From positions 1 to 35,332 of the forward strand of contig CANPBX010000025.1 in NCBI GenBank assembly GCA_947572385.1: DNA of 35,332 nucleotides, in the 5' to 3' direction. The position numbers were made by a program, and so were the translations under genes. Every line of letters starts with the position of its first letter. The first letter of the stretch is position 1. This stretch comes from an uncultured Clostridia bacterium. Its GTDB lineage: Bacteria > Bacillota > Clostridia > Oscillospirales > Acutalibacteraceae. The notes under the pieces are model-generated. The model searched no databases and had not been told where the DNA came from. It was given only the letters and a program-made list of their open reading frames with translations. Of this stretch, positions 25,463-33,700 are shown one piece after another.

Positions 25463-26749
25463 TCAGTTTTGTGATAGGTCGTTCATCACAAGGCCCGTAA
25501 TGAGCTTAGGATAGAAATAGGTAGATTTCTGCGGCATTTTTTCACCGTAAGTAGCAACAGAGCATATTTCTTCAACTCTGGTGGAGTTGAGCAGGAAGCA
25601 GCAGTTGCTCTCGCCGCGTATGACAGATCGTACAGCTTCTTCAGCAGAGCGTGTGTAGGTCAGATTTATCTGTGCAGCCATATTTTCCTTGTCTATGCCG
25701 AGAAGTTTTTCTAAAATAAGTGTGTGTAGAATGCTCACATCCAACTCCCGGTAGGCGGAGCTTTTTTCCGGGAGGAGATCCTCAAGTATAGACGAGTCTT
25801 TTAAAGTGAGTACCTGCCAGTTTTCCCCATCGAAATATGCAAAAGCGTGTAGGTTCTCCTCATAAGCAGAATCCAGTGAGTCCTGTACACTGCATAAGTC
25901 TGCGGCGGTACTCAGGTCAAACCACTCTTTGCAGGACTCAATAAGACCGGCGCTGTCAAAATTCTCAAGTCCGCGTACCAACCTGTGGGTCGGGAATACC
26001 ACCAGCCCATCATCGGACATATCAGCTAGTGTCATCATTACAAAATCTGCGCCATTACAGTCAGTCCCCTGCTGCTGCAGATATCTGCGGTAGTTGAGGG
26101 CAGTTTCATAGCGATGGTGACCGTCGGCAATGTATAGCTTACGTCCGGCAAAGTCCTCCTGTATAGCTTCAATAGCTGCTGGGTCGTTCACTACCCATAG
26201 CCGATGTGTAACGAGTCCGTCGGAAAACTCATAGCGCGGGGTAGAACAAGAAGCAAGATTGTCGATCCTTCCGCGGGTCACATGCCCAGGGTCCTGGTAC
26301 AAAGAATAGATTTGACTGAAATTGCAGTTTGTGGCGCACATCAGGTCAAAGCGGTCCTGTTTGGCCTTACTGAGAGTTTCCTCATGCGGCAGCACCACTC
26401 CGGCGGCAAACTCCTCAAGGCGTACCCTGCATATAAGGGTGCGAAGCCTTTTTGTCTCCCCACTATCTACTTTTGTGAGAAACTCCATTTCATAAATATA
26501 GAGCCCTGGGTCCATGTCCAGCTTTAATATCCCGTTTTCGATCCAACTGTGCAGTGTTTCTCCAGCCTGAGTATATGGGTCACCACCTTTTGGTAGTTCC
26601 AACCGGACGATGTTATATGGATTGCGCATTAAATGATCCTGGCGCTGTTCCTCGCTGATAATGTCATATGGGGCGCAGGTAAGTTCTCTGATGTCTCCCG
26701 CTTTGGAGAGGTCGTACCGCAGGGCGCGGAAGGCTTTAATGTCAGCCAT
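25463..26749 (-). CDS. DUF1015 family protein
   Basis: I chose the ATG giving MADIKAFRALRYDLSKAGDI (428 residues). AAGGAGGAG stands upstream, and the earlier ATG overlaps that site. The DUF1015 landmarks are CAPYDIISEEQRQ, NPYNIVRLELPKG, LPHEETLSKAKQDRFDLM and the conserved YIADGHHRYETALNYRR. The C terminus includes KSTYFYPKLITGLVMNDL. The family is widespread in Clostridia and Thermotogae, with no settled function that I know of. It leads the leftward operon and has its own good promoter. Confidence 0.92.
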   Translation of the reverse strand: MADIKAFRALRYDLSKAGDIRELTCAPYDIISEEQRQDHLMRNPYNIVRLELPKGGDPYTQAGETLHSWIENGILKLDMDPGLYIYEMEFLTKVDSGETKRLRTLICRVRLEEFAAGVVLPHEETLSKAKQDRFDLMCATNCNFSQIYSLYQDPGHVTRGRIDNLASCSTPRYEFSDGLVTHRLWVVNDPAAIEAIQEDFAGRKLYIADGHHRYETALNYRRYLQQQGTDCNGADFVMMTLADMSDDGLVVFPTHRLVRGLENFDSAGLIESCKEWFDLSTAADLCSVQDSLDSAYEENLHAFAYFDGENWQVLTLKDSSILEDLLPEKSSAYRELDVSILHTLILEKLLGIDKENMAAQINLTYTRSAEEAVRSVIRGESNCCFLLNSTRVEEICSVATYGEKMPQKSTYFYPKLITGLVMNDLSQN

Positions 26750-26804
26750 AATTGTCTCCTCCTTCATAGTTTTTTATTTAACTTATCTCATGCTGTTAAG
26801 GTAT

Positions 26805-26833
26805 ATTGTAAACTCAAGTTGGCTCCGCGTCAA
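26805..26833 (-). promoter_or_regulatory. promoter of the DUF1015-Nudix-lipoprotein operon
   Basis: On the minus strand, TTGACG (26833-26828) and TACAAT (26810-26805) are separated by 17 bases, ending about 55 bases before the ATG. Confidence 0.82.
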
Positions 26834-26872
26834 CAAGAATCACCCGGTCTTCACGTAATTTTCACAATTATA

Positions 26873-26881
26873 TGGTATACT
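26873..26881 (+). promoter_or_regulatory. extended -10 promoter of the GNAT gene
   Basis: TGG-TATACT forms an extended -10 (TATACT 26876-26881) without a good -35. It lies about 68 bases before the GNAT ATG and faces away from the DUF1015 promoter. Confidence 0.5.
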
Positions 26882-26948
26882 GTCTCGGAAAAAGAGTTTT
26901 TTGAATGGCAGTATTGGCTAATATTTTAGGAAGGGATGAAGAATAAGA

Positions 26949-27440
26949 ATGATATTTGAATTTGAGCTTCTGAACAGAGAAAAAATCAACAGTGTCCTCC
27001 CAGAGCTGTTCAAAATTCTTTACGGCAATATGAGCCTGATAGCTCCGACAGGAGGAACATTTGATGAGGATTTCGCAATCTGGCAGGAGTATATAATCCC
27101 GGCAGTAAGAGAGGAGCAGCGGCAGATAGTGCTAATGTACTGTGGCGGTAAACTCGCCGGATACTTTCAGTATGATACTGGAGGCGGTGTGTTTATGATG
27201 GAGGAGGTACAGATTAGACCCCAGTATCAGGGAAATGGAATGTTCCGGGAATTATATAGGTGGCTTGAAGATAAAATACCAGGAGATATTGCCTATGTGG
27301 AGGCATATTCCAATAAAGACAATCTTAAGTCTCAGGGTATACTTGAGCGGCTAGGGCTTGAACGCGTGGGAGAGAATAGGAGCGGAAGCAGCTACCTTTA
27401 TAGGGGAAGCTGTAAAAAGCTTTGGGAGAACTTCAAGTGA
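26949..27440 (+). CDS. GNAT-family N-acetyltransferase
   Basis: The 163 residues show a GNAT core. An N-terminal helical part is followed by QIVLMYCGGKLAGYFQYDT (beta strands). The acetyl-CoA loop region is QIRPQYQGNGMFRELYRWLE (about 92-111), then YVEAYSNKDNLKSQGILERLG. The substrate is unknown. A purine-rich GGAAGGGATGAAG precedes the ATG. It is monocistronic, lying between a divergent operon and the ABC operon promoter. Confidence 0.88.
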   Translation: MIFEFELLNREKINSVLPELFKILYGNMSLIAPTGGTFDEDFAIWQEYIIPAVREEQRQIVLMYCGGKLAGYFQYDTGGGVFMMEEVQIRPQYQGNGMFRELYRWLEDKIPGDIAYVEAYSNKDNLKSQGILERLGLERVGENRSGSSYLYRGSCKKLWENFK

Positions 27441-27486
27441 GGGGATATCAGGGCTTTTACAAAAGCATAAATGACTCAAAAATGGA

Positions 27487-27500
27487 GGATACCGGTATCC
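27487..27500. promoter_or_regulatory. 14-bp perfect palindrome upstream of the ABC operon
   Basis: GGATACCGGTATCC is a perfect dyad 50 bases upstream of the -35 element. A second dyad GCTTTT/AAAAGC (27453-27466) lies just before it and may end the GNAT transcript. A regulator-binding role is possible but unproven. Confidence 0.5.
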
Positions 27501-27550
27501 GGAGAGATATTTCATAAGTGTTACAGTTTCGTATAAAATTCCCCATACTC

Positions 27551-27579
27551 TTGACAAATCAACAATAGTTTGCCATACT
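27551..27579 (+). promoter_or_regulatory. promoter of the Gld-like ABC operon
   Basis: A perfect TTGACA (27551-27556) with a 17-base spacer to CATACT (27574-27579). A shifted TACTAT (19-base spacer) is an alternative. The leader is about 90 bases. Confidence 0.72.
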
Positions 27580-27674
27580 ATAAAGACTGGCTCCAAAATG
27601 GCAGCAAACTGCTATGTAATAATACTAAAGTATTATAATAATAGAGAGACATACAAACAGGAGGAATCACGGAA

Positions 27675-28643
27675 ATGGTAGAGGTCAGGAACCTGACAAA
27701 GCGCTATGGCGCGAATCTGGCGGTGGACCACGTGAGCTTTTCGATTGAGGAAGGCTCTATTGTGGGCTTCCTTGGTCCCAACGGCGCGGGGAAATCCACC
27801 ACTATGAACATTATTACCGGCTATCTCTCTGCCACAGAAGGCAGTGTGACGGTTTCGGGTAAGAACACACTGGACGACCCCAACGAGGTTAAACGGATGA
27901 TTGGCTATCTTCCGGAGCAGCCGCCGCTGTATCTGGACATGACGGTGAAGGAATACCTAAACTTCGTCTATGAGCTGAAAAAGGCCGAACAGCCCAGAAA
28001 GGAGCATATCGAAGAGATATGCAGGCTAGTGAAGATCGACAATGTATATAACAGGCTGGTGGGAAACCTGTCAAAGGGCTATAAGCAGCGTGTAGGCATT
28101 GCCCAGGCGCTTATAGGAAATCCGCCGGTGCTCATTCTGGACGAGCCCACTGTAGGACTTGATCCAAAGCAGATAATCGAGATACGTACCCTTATAAAGA
28201 ATTTGGGGAGAAACCATACGGTTATACTGAGCTCCCATATCCTGCCGGAGGTACAGGCGGTCTGTGAGCGCATTATAGTTATAAACAACGGCAAACTGGT
28301 GGCTGACGGCGCTACAGATACTTTAGCCCATGACCTGTCCCAGGACCATAGGCTTATTATGCGTGCTGAGGGACCTGAGCGTGAGATACTGCATGCTATC
28401 GAGGCTATGGAGCACGTTATGGACGTGTACTCCCTTGGGGAGAAGGAGCACGGAGCCTATGAATTCAGCGTAGAGTCTGCTCCGGATATTGATATACGCA
28501 GGGATCTATTCGCCCTTATGGCCCGCAACGGCTGGCCTATTCTGGCGCTTAGGAACACAGACCTTACCCTTGAGGACCTGTTCCTGCAGCTTACCAGCAC
28601 GGACGCTTCATCTGATACGGGCGATGGGAAAGGAGAGGACTGA
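27675..28643 (+). CDS. ABC transporter ATP-binding protein, GldA/NosF-like
   Basis: The 322 residues carry Walker A GPNGAGKST (34-42), a Q-loop GYLPEQPPLY, the signature LSKGYKQRVGIAQAL (about 139) and Walker B with DEPTVGLDP (about 161-169). The switch His is in SSHILPEV. A 100-residue C-terminal extension follows, as in the Gld/Nat export group. AGGAGG lies 10 bases before the ATG. It would power the permease encoded 2 bases downstream. The substrate is unknown. Confidence 0.94.
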   Translation: MVEVRNLTKRYGANLAVDHVSFSIEEGSIVGFLGPNGAGKSTTMNIITGYLSATEGSVTVSGKNTLDDPNEVKRMIGYLPEQPPLYLDMTVKEYLNFVYELKKAEQPRKEHIEEICRLVKIDNVYNRLVGNLSKGYKQRVGIAQALIGNPPVLILDEPTVGLDPKQIIEIRTLIKNLGRNHTVILSSHILPEVQAVCERIIVINNGKLVADGATDTLAHDLSQDHRLIMRAEGPEREILHAIEAMEHVMDVYSLGEKEHGAYEFSVESAPDIDIRRDLFALMARNGWPILALRNTDLTLEDLFLQLTSTDASSDTGDGKGED

Positions 28644-28645
28644 TA

Positions 28646-29353
28646 ATGACTGCAATATTTAAAAGGGAGATACGCTCCTACTTCAATTCACCTATAGGCT
28701 ATGTATGTGTGGCAATTTTGATGGCACTCTACGGACTGTTCTACTTTATGGTGATGGCAAGGGGCTCGTCGGTTTATATATCAAGCTATGTATACGGCTC
28801 TATGTTCAATTTTTCAATGCTGGTGATACCGGTTATTACCATGAAGAGCATGACCGATGACCAGAAGAATAAGACCGACCAGATATTGCTGACGGCTCCG
28901 GTAGGGGTAACGTCTATAGTTCTTGGAAAGTTTTTGGCCTGCTTCTTTGTATTCTTTATTGCGTCTACATTGGGCCTTTTGCCGGCTATGGCAATGAACT
29001 TTTTCGCTGCCCCAAGCTGGGGAGAGATAATCGGCAACTACCTTGGCACACTTCTCTACGGAGGCGCGATGATATCTATAGGCGTATTTATCTCAAGCCT
29101 TACTATAAGCCAGATAATCGCCGCCATCGGCACATTTGCAGTGTCGGTTTTCCTGATGTATGTGGATTCCCTGGCAGCTTCTATAAATAACGCTGCTGTA
29201 GCTGCTGTGGTGAGCTGGGTATCATTCAGCAACCGCTACAGCACATTCACCCAGGGACTGTTCAGCATAGCCAGTACGGTATTTTTCCTGAGCGTTATGG
29301 CTATATTTGTCTTTCTCACCGCCCGCAGGCTTGAGAGCCGGCGGTGGAGCTAA
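28646..29353 (+). CDS. ABC-2 type permease, GldF-like
   Basis: The 235 residues begin MTAIFKREIRSYFNSPIGYV, the usual cytoplasmic start of ABC-2 permeases. About six membrane segments follow, including VCVAILMALYGLFYFMVMA, FFIASTLGLLPAMAMNFF and FFLSVMAIFVFLTARRL. MTDDQKNKTDQILLTAPV is a typical loop of the GldF/NosY group. AAGGAG stands upstream, in the tail of the ATPase gene. Confidence 0.92.
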   Translation: MTAIFKREIRSYFNSPIGYVCVAILMALYGLFYFMVMARGSSVYISSYVYGSMFNFSMLVIPVITMKSMTDDQKNKTDQILLTAPVGVTSIVLGKFLACFFVFFIASTLGLLPAMAMNFFAAPSWGEIIGNYLGTLLYGGAMISIGVFISSLTISQIIAAIGTFAVSVFLMYVDSLAASINNAAVAAVVSWVSFSNRYSTFTQGLFSIASTVFFLSVMAIFVFLTARRLESRRWS

Positions 29354-29367
29354 GGAGGTAGAAAAGA

Positions 29368-30981
29368 ATGGACGAGAATAAGCAGAGCCTGGAAAACCAG
29401 GAGGAGATAGAAGAAGTGTCCGGGATCGAAGAGGGCGCCGTACAGGAGCCATCCCCGGAGAAAAAACCTGAGCCAGGGCCGAAGCCTGAAAAGAAGGTGT
29501 CGGTATTCAAGGGGAATAAATTTAAGCGCGGAGGCATGGCGACGGTACTGACTGTGGTGTTTATAGCCGTTGTGGTCGTGGTAAACCTGCTGGTGTCGGT
29601 GCTCTCAGAGCGTTTTCCCTCAATGAGCATTGACCTTACTGCACAGAAGATGAATACCCTTTCGGAGCAGGCGGCAGAGATAGCCAAGGGCGTCCAGCAG
29701 GATACGGATATCTATCTGATAGGTAAGGAAGAGGCCTATGAAAATGATGCCATATACTCCGGATACGGACTGAAGTACAGCCAGGTCATGAACCTTGCAA
29801 AGCGGCTGGAGGAAGTGAACTCAAAGATACACGTACAGTTTATTGACCCTGATACCAACCCCGACTTTATCAGCAGCTATTCTGGCGAAAACCTTACTAC
29901 CGGCAGGGTGCTGATAAAGACTGAGAAGCGCTATAAGGTGCTCAAAGTTGACGATATGTTCTCTATGTCCCAAAACCAGAATACAGGAGCCACGGATATG
30001 TTCTCCAATGTGGACAGCGCTCTGGCGGGGGCTATTGAAGTTGTAAACCTTGAAAAAATGCCAATACTGACTATAGCAACCGGTCATGATGAAATGCTGG
30101 CGGTTGACAGCATGAACGCATTTATTGATATGATGGAGAAGCAGAATTTTGATGTCAGGCAGATAGATATGCTCACCGAGGAGATCCCAGAGGACACCCA
30201 GCTGCTGATGATAGCGACACCCTCCACCGACTATACCATCGAGGAGATACAGAAGCTTAGGGACTTGCTTTCAGACCAGGAGAGGCAGGAGTCGGTATCC
30301 GTTCTGGTGAGCTTCTATCCCGGCCAGGGAAAGCTGCCTAATTTGACCGCATTTTTGGAGGAATGGGGCGTCTCTGTGGGAATGGGCTCCGTTGTGGCTG
30401 AAAGCGACGCCAGCCGGTACGCCCTTACAAACCCTCAGTGCGTGATGGTTGACTCCGTAGGCAATTCCATGAAGGAAAAGACGTATAAACGTCTGGTATC
30501 GCCACTCAGCGTGCCCCTGGAGGTTCTCTTCACCGGCAATGGAGACGTTGGCGTTGAAGAGCTATGGACCACCTCTGAGGGTGCATATGTAGTGACCGAG
30601 AACACCTCACAGGAGGAGATGGAGGATCCTGAGACCTCCAAGCAGACTGTTGCTACACTGTCATCTACTATAACTCAGTTTGGAAACGAGTTCTACTACC
30701 GCAGTGTCATGGTGTTTGGTTCTTCGCATATCTTCTCCGACAGCTTTATGGAGACGGCTTTTGACAACGCAGAATATCTCTCTGATTTGATGAAACGGGC
30801 GACTGATACTGACGGCAGCTCTGTATCTATAATGACAAAGAATGTGCAGACCAACACAATGGACGTGACAGCTTCACAGAACACTATCATGATGCTGGGG
30901 CTGGGTGTGTTTACCATTGCGCTGCCGGTACTTGTGCTCGTGCTGGGGCTGGGAATCTTCCTGAAGAGGAGGCATTTGTAA
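29368..30981 (+). CDS. GldG-like ABC auxiliary protein
   Basis: The 537 residues open with an acidic, Pro-rich cytoplasmic segment (to about 50). A membrane helix (about 57-75, TVLTVVFIAVVVVVNLLVSV) leads into a large extracytoplasmic region of the GldG/ABC_transp_aux type. That region shows SIDLTAQKMNTLSEQAAEIA, KIHVQFIDPDTNPDF and TIATGHDEMLA. A C-terminal helix (about 510-530) ends KRRHL. A perfect AAGGAGGT is upstream. In gliding Bacteroidetes GldG works with GldA and GldF; the role in a Clostridia-type cell is not known to me. Confidence 0.9.
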   Translation: MDENKQSLENQEEIEEVSGIEEGAVQEPSPEKKPEPGPKPEKKVSVFKGNKFKRGGMATVLTVVFIAVVVVVNLLVSVLSERFPSMSIDLTAQKMNTLSEQAAEIAKGVQQDTDIYLIGKEEAYENDAIYSGYGLKYSQVMNLAKRLEEVNSKIHVQFIDPDTNPDFISSYSGENLTTGRVLIKTEKRYKVLKVDDMFSMSQNQNTGATDMFSNVDSALAGAIEVVNLEKMPILTIATGHDEMLAVDSMNAFIDMMEKQNFDVRQIDMLTEEIPEDTQLLMIATPSTDYTIEEIQKLRDLLSDQERQESVSVLVSFYPGQGKLPNLTAFLEEWGVSVGMGSVVAESDASRYALTNPQCVMVDSVGNSMKEKTYKRLVSPLSVPLEVLFTGNGDVGVEELWTTSEGAYVVTENTSQEEMEDPETSKQTVATLSSTITQFGNEFYYRSVMVFGSSHIFSDSFMETAFDNAEYLSDLMKRATDTDGSSVSIMTKNVQTNTMDVTASQNTIMMLGLGVFTIALPVLVLVLGLGIFLKRRHL

Positions 30982-30985
30982 GCCA

Positions 30986-32434
30986 ATGAAAAAAACCGCA
31001 CGGAATATTATTATCCTGCTGGTAGTCCTGGTAGTCCTGGGCGGAGCGGTGCTGCTGCTTATGAAGCTGCCCGCGGAGGACAGTGGGGGCGAGAGCTCAG
31101 GCTCCAGCAGTTCGGAGGCAGTGGAACGGGCTGCCTTGTTTGACAGGGAGGACACGGATGTCGAGTCCGTGGAGATAAAAAACAGCGAGGACGAATATAC
31201 GATAATACCCAAAACGGAGGATTCCAGCCTGGGATTCACTCTGCAGGGGTATGAGGACTTTGACTTTAACACCTCACAGGTGGCGGCAAATGTACGCACT
31301 GTACTGGGATTCGAGGCTTCAAAGGAGTTGGGCAGCCAGGAGGATCTGGACGCTTTCGGCCTTGGAAGCGGCGGGGCAAAGCTCACGATGAACTATAAGG
31401 ACGGCAGCAGTGACCAGCTGGTGCTGGGGGATTTGTCGCCGGAAACCAACGGAAGATATGTTCTAAAGGATGGCCAGGTCTATATAGTCGCCGGGGTGCC
31501 GGGCTCATTCCTGGAGAGCAAGTTCAGCTATTTCTATACAGCAGTATATACGGTGCCTGACATGACTGAGGTGACAGTTGACGATGAAGGCGAGTCCACT
31601 GAAAGTGTTGTAGAGGACAGGCTGGACTATATGACCCTCAGCGGTGAGCATTTCCCCGAGCAGATAAGCGTCAAGCCCAGCTCGAAATATCTTAGCGGCT
31701 ACGGCATTACCGAGCCAATCACGGCTGAGACAGGGAACACTAAGTTTACTGAGCTTATGACATCCCTAAAAAGCCTTTCAGCCTCGTCGGTGGTGGACGC
31801 TGGTGTAACGGATGAAAAGCTTGAGCAGTACGGACTTTCTGAGCCGGACGCGAGTATCAGCTTCTCGCTCAATGGAGTTGAGCATGAGGTCAGTGTCAGT
31901 GCCAAGGACAGCGGCGGAATGCGGTATATGATTGCTGACGGCAATAATATTGTATATCAGGTTGAGAACAGTGCCGTTACAAACTGGGCCGATGCCGGGC
32001 TTATGGATCTTCGTATGAGCTATGTTTGGATAGCAAATATTAAGGATGTGAAGAAGCTTACTGTTATCCTGGACGGGGACCAGGTATGGACATATGAGAT
32101 AACCAGGGAGAAGAACGAAGAGAAGTCTAATGATACCAGCACGGAGTATGACATCACCAAGATAGTCGATGCCGGTGGCAATTCAATAGACTATGAAGTA
32201 TATCAGCCATTCTATCAGAAGATGATAGGCGTGGCGGTGTTCACGGTAGAAGCGGCTGAATACAGCGGTGAGCCGGCGGTGAAGATTGAATACGAGTATT
32301 TCAACGGCGGCACAAATACAGTAGAGTACTATGAGATACCGGGTATGAGCCGGTATGCCGCCGTGCTGGACGGAAAGTACAATGGCCAGGTACGCGGGAC
32401 TGACTTAGACGCCATGATCGAAATGGTGCCATAA
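30986..32434 (+). CDS. DUF4340 domain membrane-anchored protein
   Basis: The 482 residues have an N-terminal membrane anchor (about 6-26, NIIILLVVLVVLGGAVLLL) and a Ser/Gly/Glu-rich linker. Repeated DUF4340 modules follow (FDREDTDVESVEIKNSEDEY, and a second with YLSGYGITEP). DUF4340 proteins regularly follow GldG-like genes, so it probably acts with the preceding three products on the outer face of the membrane. The gap to the previous stop is 4 bases. The GAGGAGG site lies about 13 bases from the ATG. Confidence 0.88.
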   Translation: MKKTARNIIILLVVLVVLGGAVLLLMKLPAEDSGGESSGSSSSEAVERAALFDREDTDVESVEIKNSEDEYTIIPKTEDSSLGFTLQGYEDFDFNTSQVAANVRTVLGFEASKELGSQEDLDAFGLGSGGAKLTMNYKDGSSDQLVLGDLSPETNGRYVLKDGQVYIVAGVPGSFLESKFSYFYTAVYTVPDMTEVTVDDEGESTESVVEDRLDYMTLSGEHFPEQISVKPSSKYLSGYGITEPITAETGNTKFTELMTSLKSLSASSVVDAGVTDEKLEQYGLSEPDASISFSLNGVEHEVSVSAKDSGGMRYMIADGNNIVYQVENSAVTNWADAGLMDLRMSYVWIANIKDVKKLTVILDGDQVWTYEITREKNEEKSNDTSTEYDITKIVDAGGNSIDYEVYQPFYQKMIGVAVFTVEAAEYSGEPAVKIEYEYFNGGTNTVEYYEIPGMSRYAAVLDGKYNGQVRGTDLDAMIEMVP

Positions 32435-32466
32435 GACTGCGGTAAGGCTTGAAAGGGAGTGTGCTC

Positions 32467-33510
32467 ATGAAAAAGTTATTGTGTTTAGTGCTTGTACTTC
32501 TGCTTGCTGTAGGAGCTCTGGCAGGCTGCTCGAAAAAAGAGGAGAATGACTCGTCTTCAGAATCCTCGTCCGTTGAATATACGCCGGAGCCGCAGCTGAG
32601 CGGGCCGCATCAGGTGGGGCTGGTGCAGTATATGGACTATGCCCCATACGATGAGGCAAGAGCAGCCTTTATGAACCGCCTGGAGGAGTGGGGCTACGGG
32701 GACAATAGGCTGCAGGTTGACTACCAAAACGCCGGTGGAGACGCGGGGAAGCTGGAGGAGATCTGTAAAAAATTTGCCCAGGACAAGAAGGATGTTGTGG
32801 TAGCTATTTCCGCTCCGGCGGCTGAGGCTGCTGTAAAGGCTTGTGAGGGGAGCGATACCAAGGTCGTATTTATGGGGATAAATGATCCGCATGAAGACTT
32901 GAGTATTGAGGACCCGGTAAACCCTGACGGCAATGTAACAGGTGTCGCGGACCTGATAACAGCCCGGCCCACTATGGAGCTGGCGCTGCAGGCAAAAGGT
33001 ACTATACAGACAGTGGGCCTGCTCTATGACCCTGCCTGCTCATTTGGCACGGACTATGTGGAGGCGCTTAGGACTCATTGTTCAGAGCTTGGGATAACTC
33101 TTGTGGAGAAAGAGGTTTCCGGCAAAGACCAGGTTGCGGCGGCTATGCAGGAGCTCTGCGGTCAGGTGGAGGCGGTATTCACACCAATGGACAGCACAGT
33201 GGCTGCCGCCGGCCAGGAGGCCGCTAAGGCCGCGAGGGATGCTGGGAAGCCCTGGTACTCTGCCAGCGAGGACCTGGTAGCTATGGGCGCTACAGCCAGC
33301 ATAAATATCGATTATACTGACGCCGGTAATAAGACCGCTGATATGGCGGTGCAGCTGGTGGCGGGTAAAAGTGTACAGGAGCTGGCAGTGTATTTTTACC
33401 AACAGGGACGAGTCAGTGTGAACCAGGAGGCTATGAACGCACTGGGGTTGAGGTTCCCTGAGGAGGTAATGGAGACAGCCAACTATATCCAGGCACAGAA
33501 GCAGGAGTAG
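32467..33510 (+). CDS. ABC transporter substrate-binding lipoprotein (TrpX/ABC_sub_bind type)
   Basis: I chose the ATG giving MKKLLCLVLVLLLAVGALAG (347 residues), with AAAGGGAGTG upstream. The Lipobox LAGC is followed by a Ser/Glu-rich linker and a periplasmic-binding-protein fold. Its landmarks are GLVQYMDYAPYDEARAAF, DVVVAISAPAAEAAV, VGLLYDPACSFGTDYVEALR and FTPMDSTVAAAG. This matches the family of tryptophan/tyrosine-type binding proteins (PF04392-like). No matching permease or ATPase follows; it may use the Gld-like set or a distant transporter. A terminator follows. Confidence 0.9.
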   Translation: MKKLLCLVLVLLLAVGALAGCSKKEENDSSSESSSVEYTPEPQLSGPHQVGLVQYMDYAPYDEARAAFMNRLEEWGYGDNRLQVDYQNAGGDAGKLEEICKKFAQDKKDVVVAISAPAAEAAVKACEGSDTKVVFMGINDPHEDLSIEDPVNPDGNVTGVADLITARPTMELALQAKGTIQTVGLLYDPACSFGTDYVEALRTHCSELGITLVEKEVSGKDQVAAAMQELCGQVEAVFTPMDSTVAAAGQEAAKAARDAGKPWYSASEDLVAMGATASINIDYTDAGNKTADMAVQLVAGKSVQELAVYFYQQGRVSVNQEAMNALGLRFPEEVMETANYIQAQKQE

Positions 33511-33530
33511 GCAACAGAATAATTCTTACA

Positions 33531-33563
33531 AAAAACCGTAGGCATTTTGCCTGCGGTTTTTTT
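33531..33563 (+). terminator. intrinsic terminator of the ABC operon
   Basis: AAAAACCGTAGGCA pairs with TGCCTGCGGTTTTT around a TTT loop (one G:U pair), ending in a run of seven T. Confidence 0.93.
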
Positions 33564-33623
33564 GTGTTAAAAACTTTCTCTGTCTGAAACCTACACTATA
33601 TGGAGCAGCTTATAGACACCAGC

Positions 33624-33647
33624 TACCAAAGATTGGTATCATTGATA
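33624..33647. promoter_or_regulatory. two overlapping inverted repeats upstream of the integrase gene
   Basis: TACCAA-AGA-TTGGTA (33624-33638) and TATCA-T-TGATA (33637-33647) overlap by two bases. They lie 54-77 bases before the integrase ATG, where an operator would be expected. A role in autoregulation is inference. Confidence 0.5.
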
Positions 33648-33700
33648 GAAATAAATTGCAGCGGGCTGCTCCGGCCGGCTTGCAGGAAAGGATTTTGAGT

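Noticed and set aside
27728-27740. CACGTG core at the start of the ABC ATPase gene as another parS
   Set aside because: The flanks (GACCACGTGAGC) do not fit the parS arms.
33656-33700. Earlier start for the integrase
   Set aside because: The extra 15 residues (MQRAAPAG...) are unlike integrase N termini, and the ATG at 33701 has a ribosome binding site.
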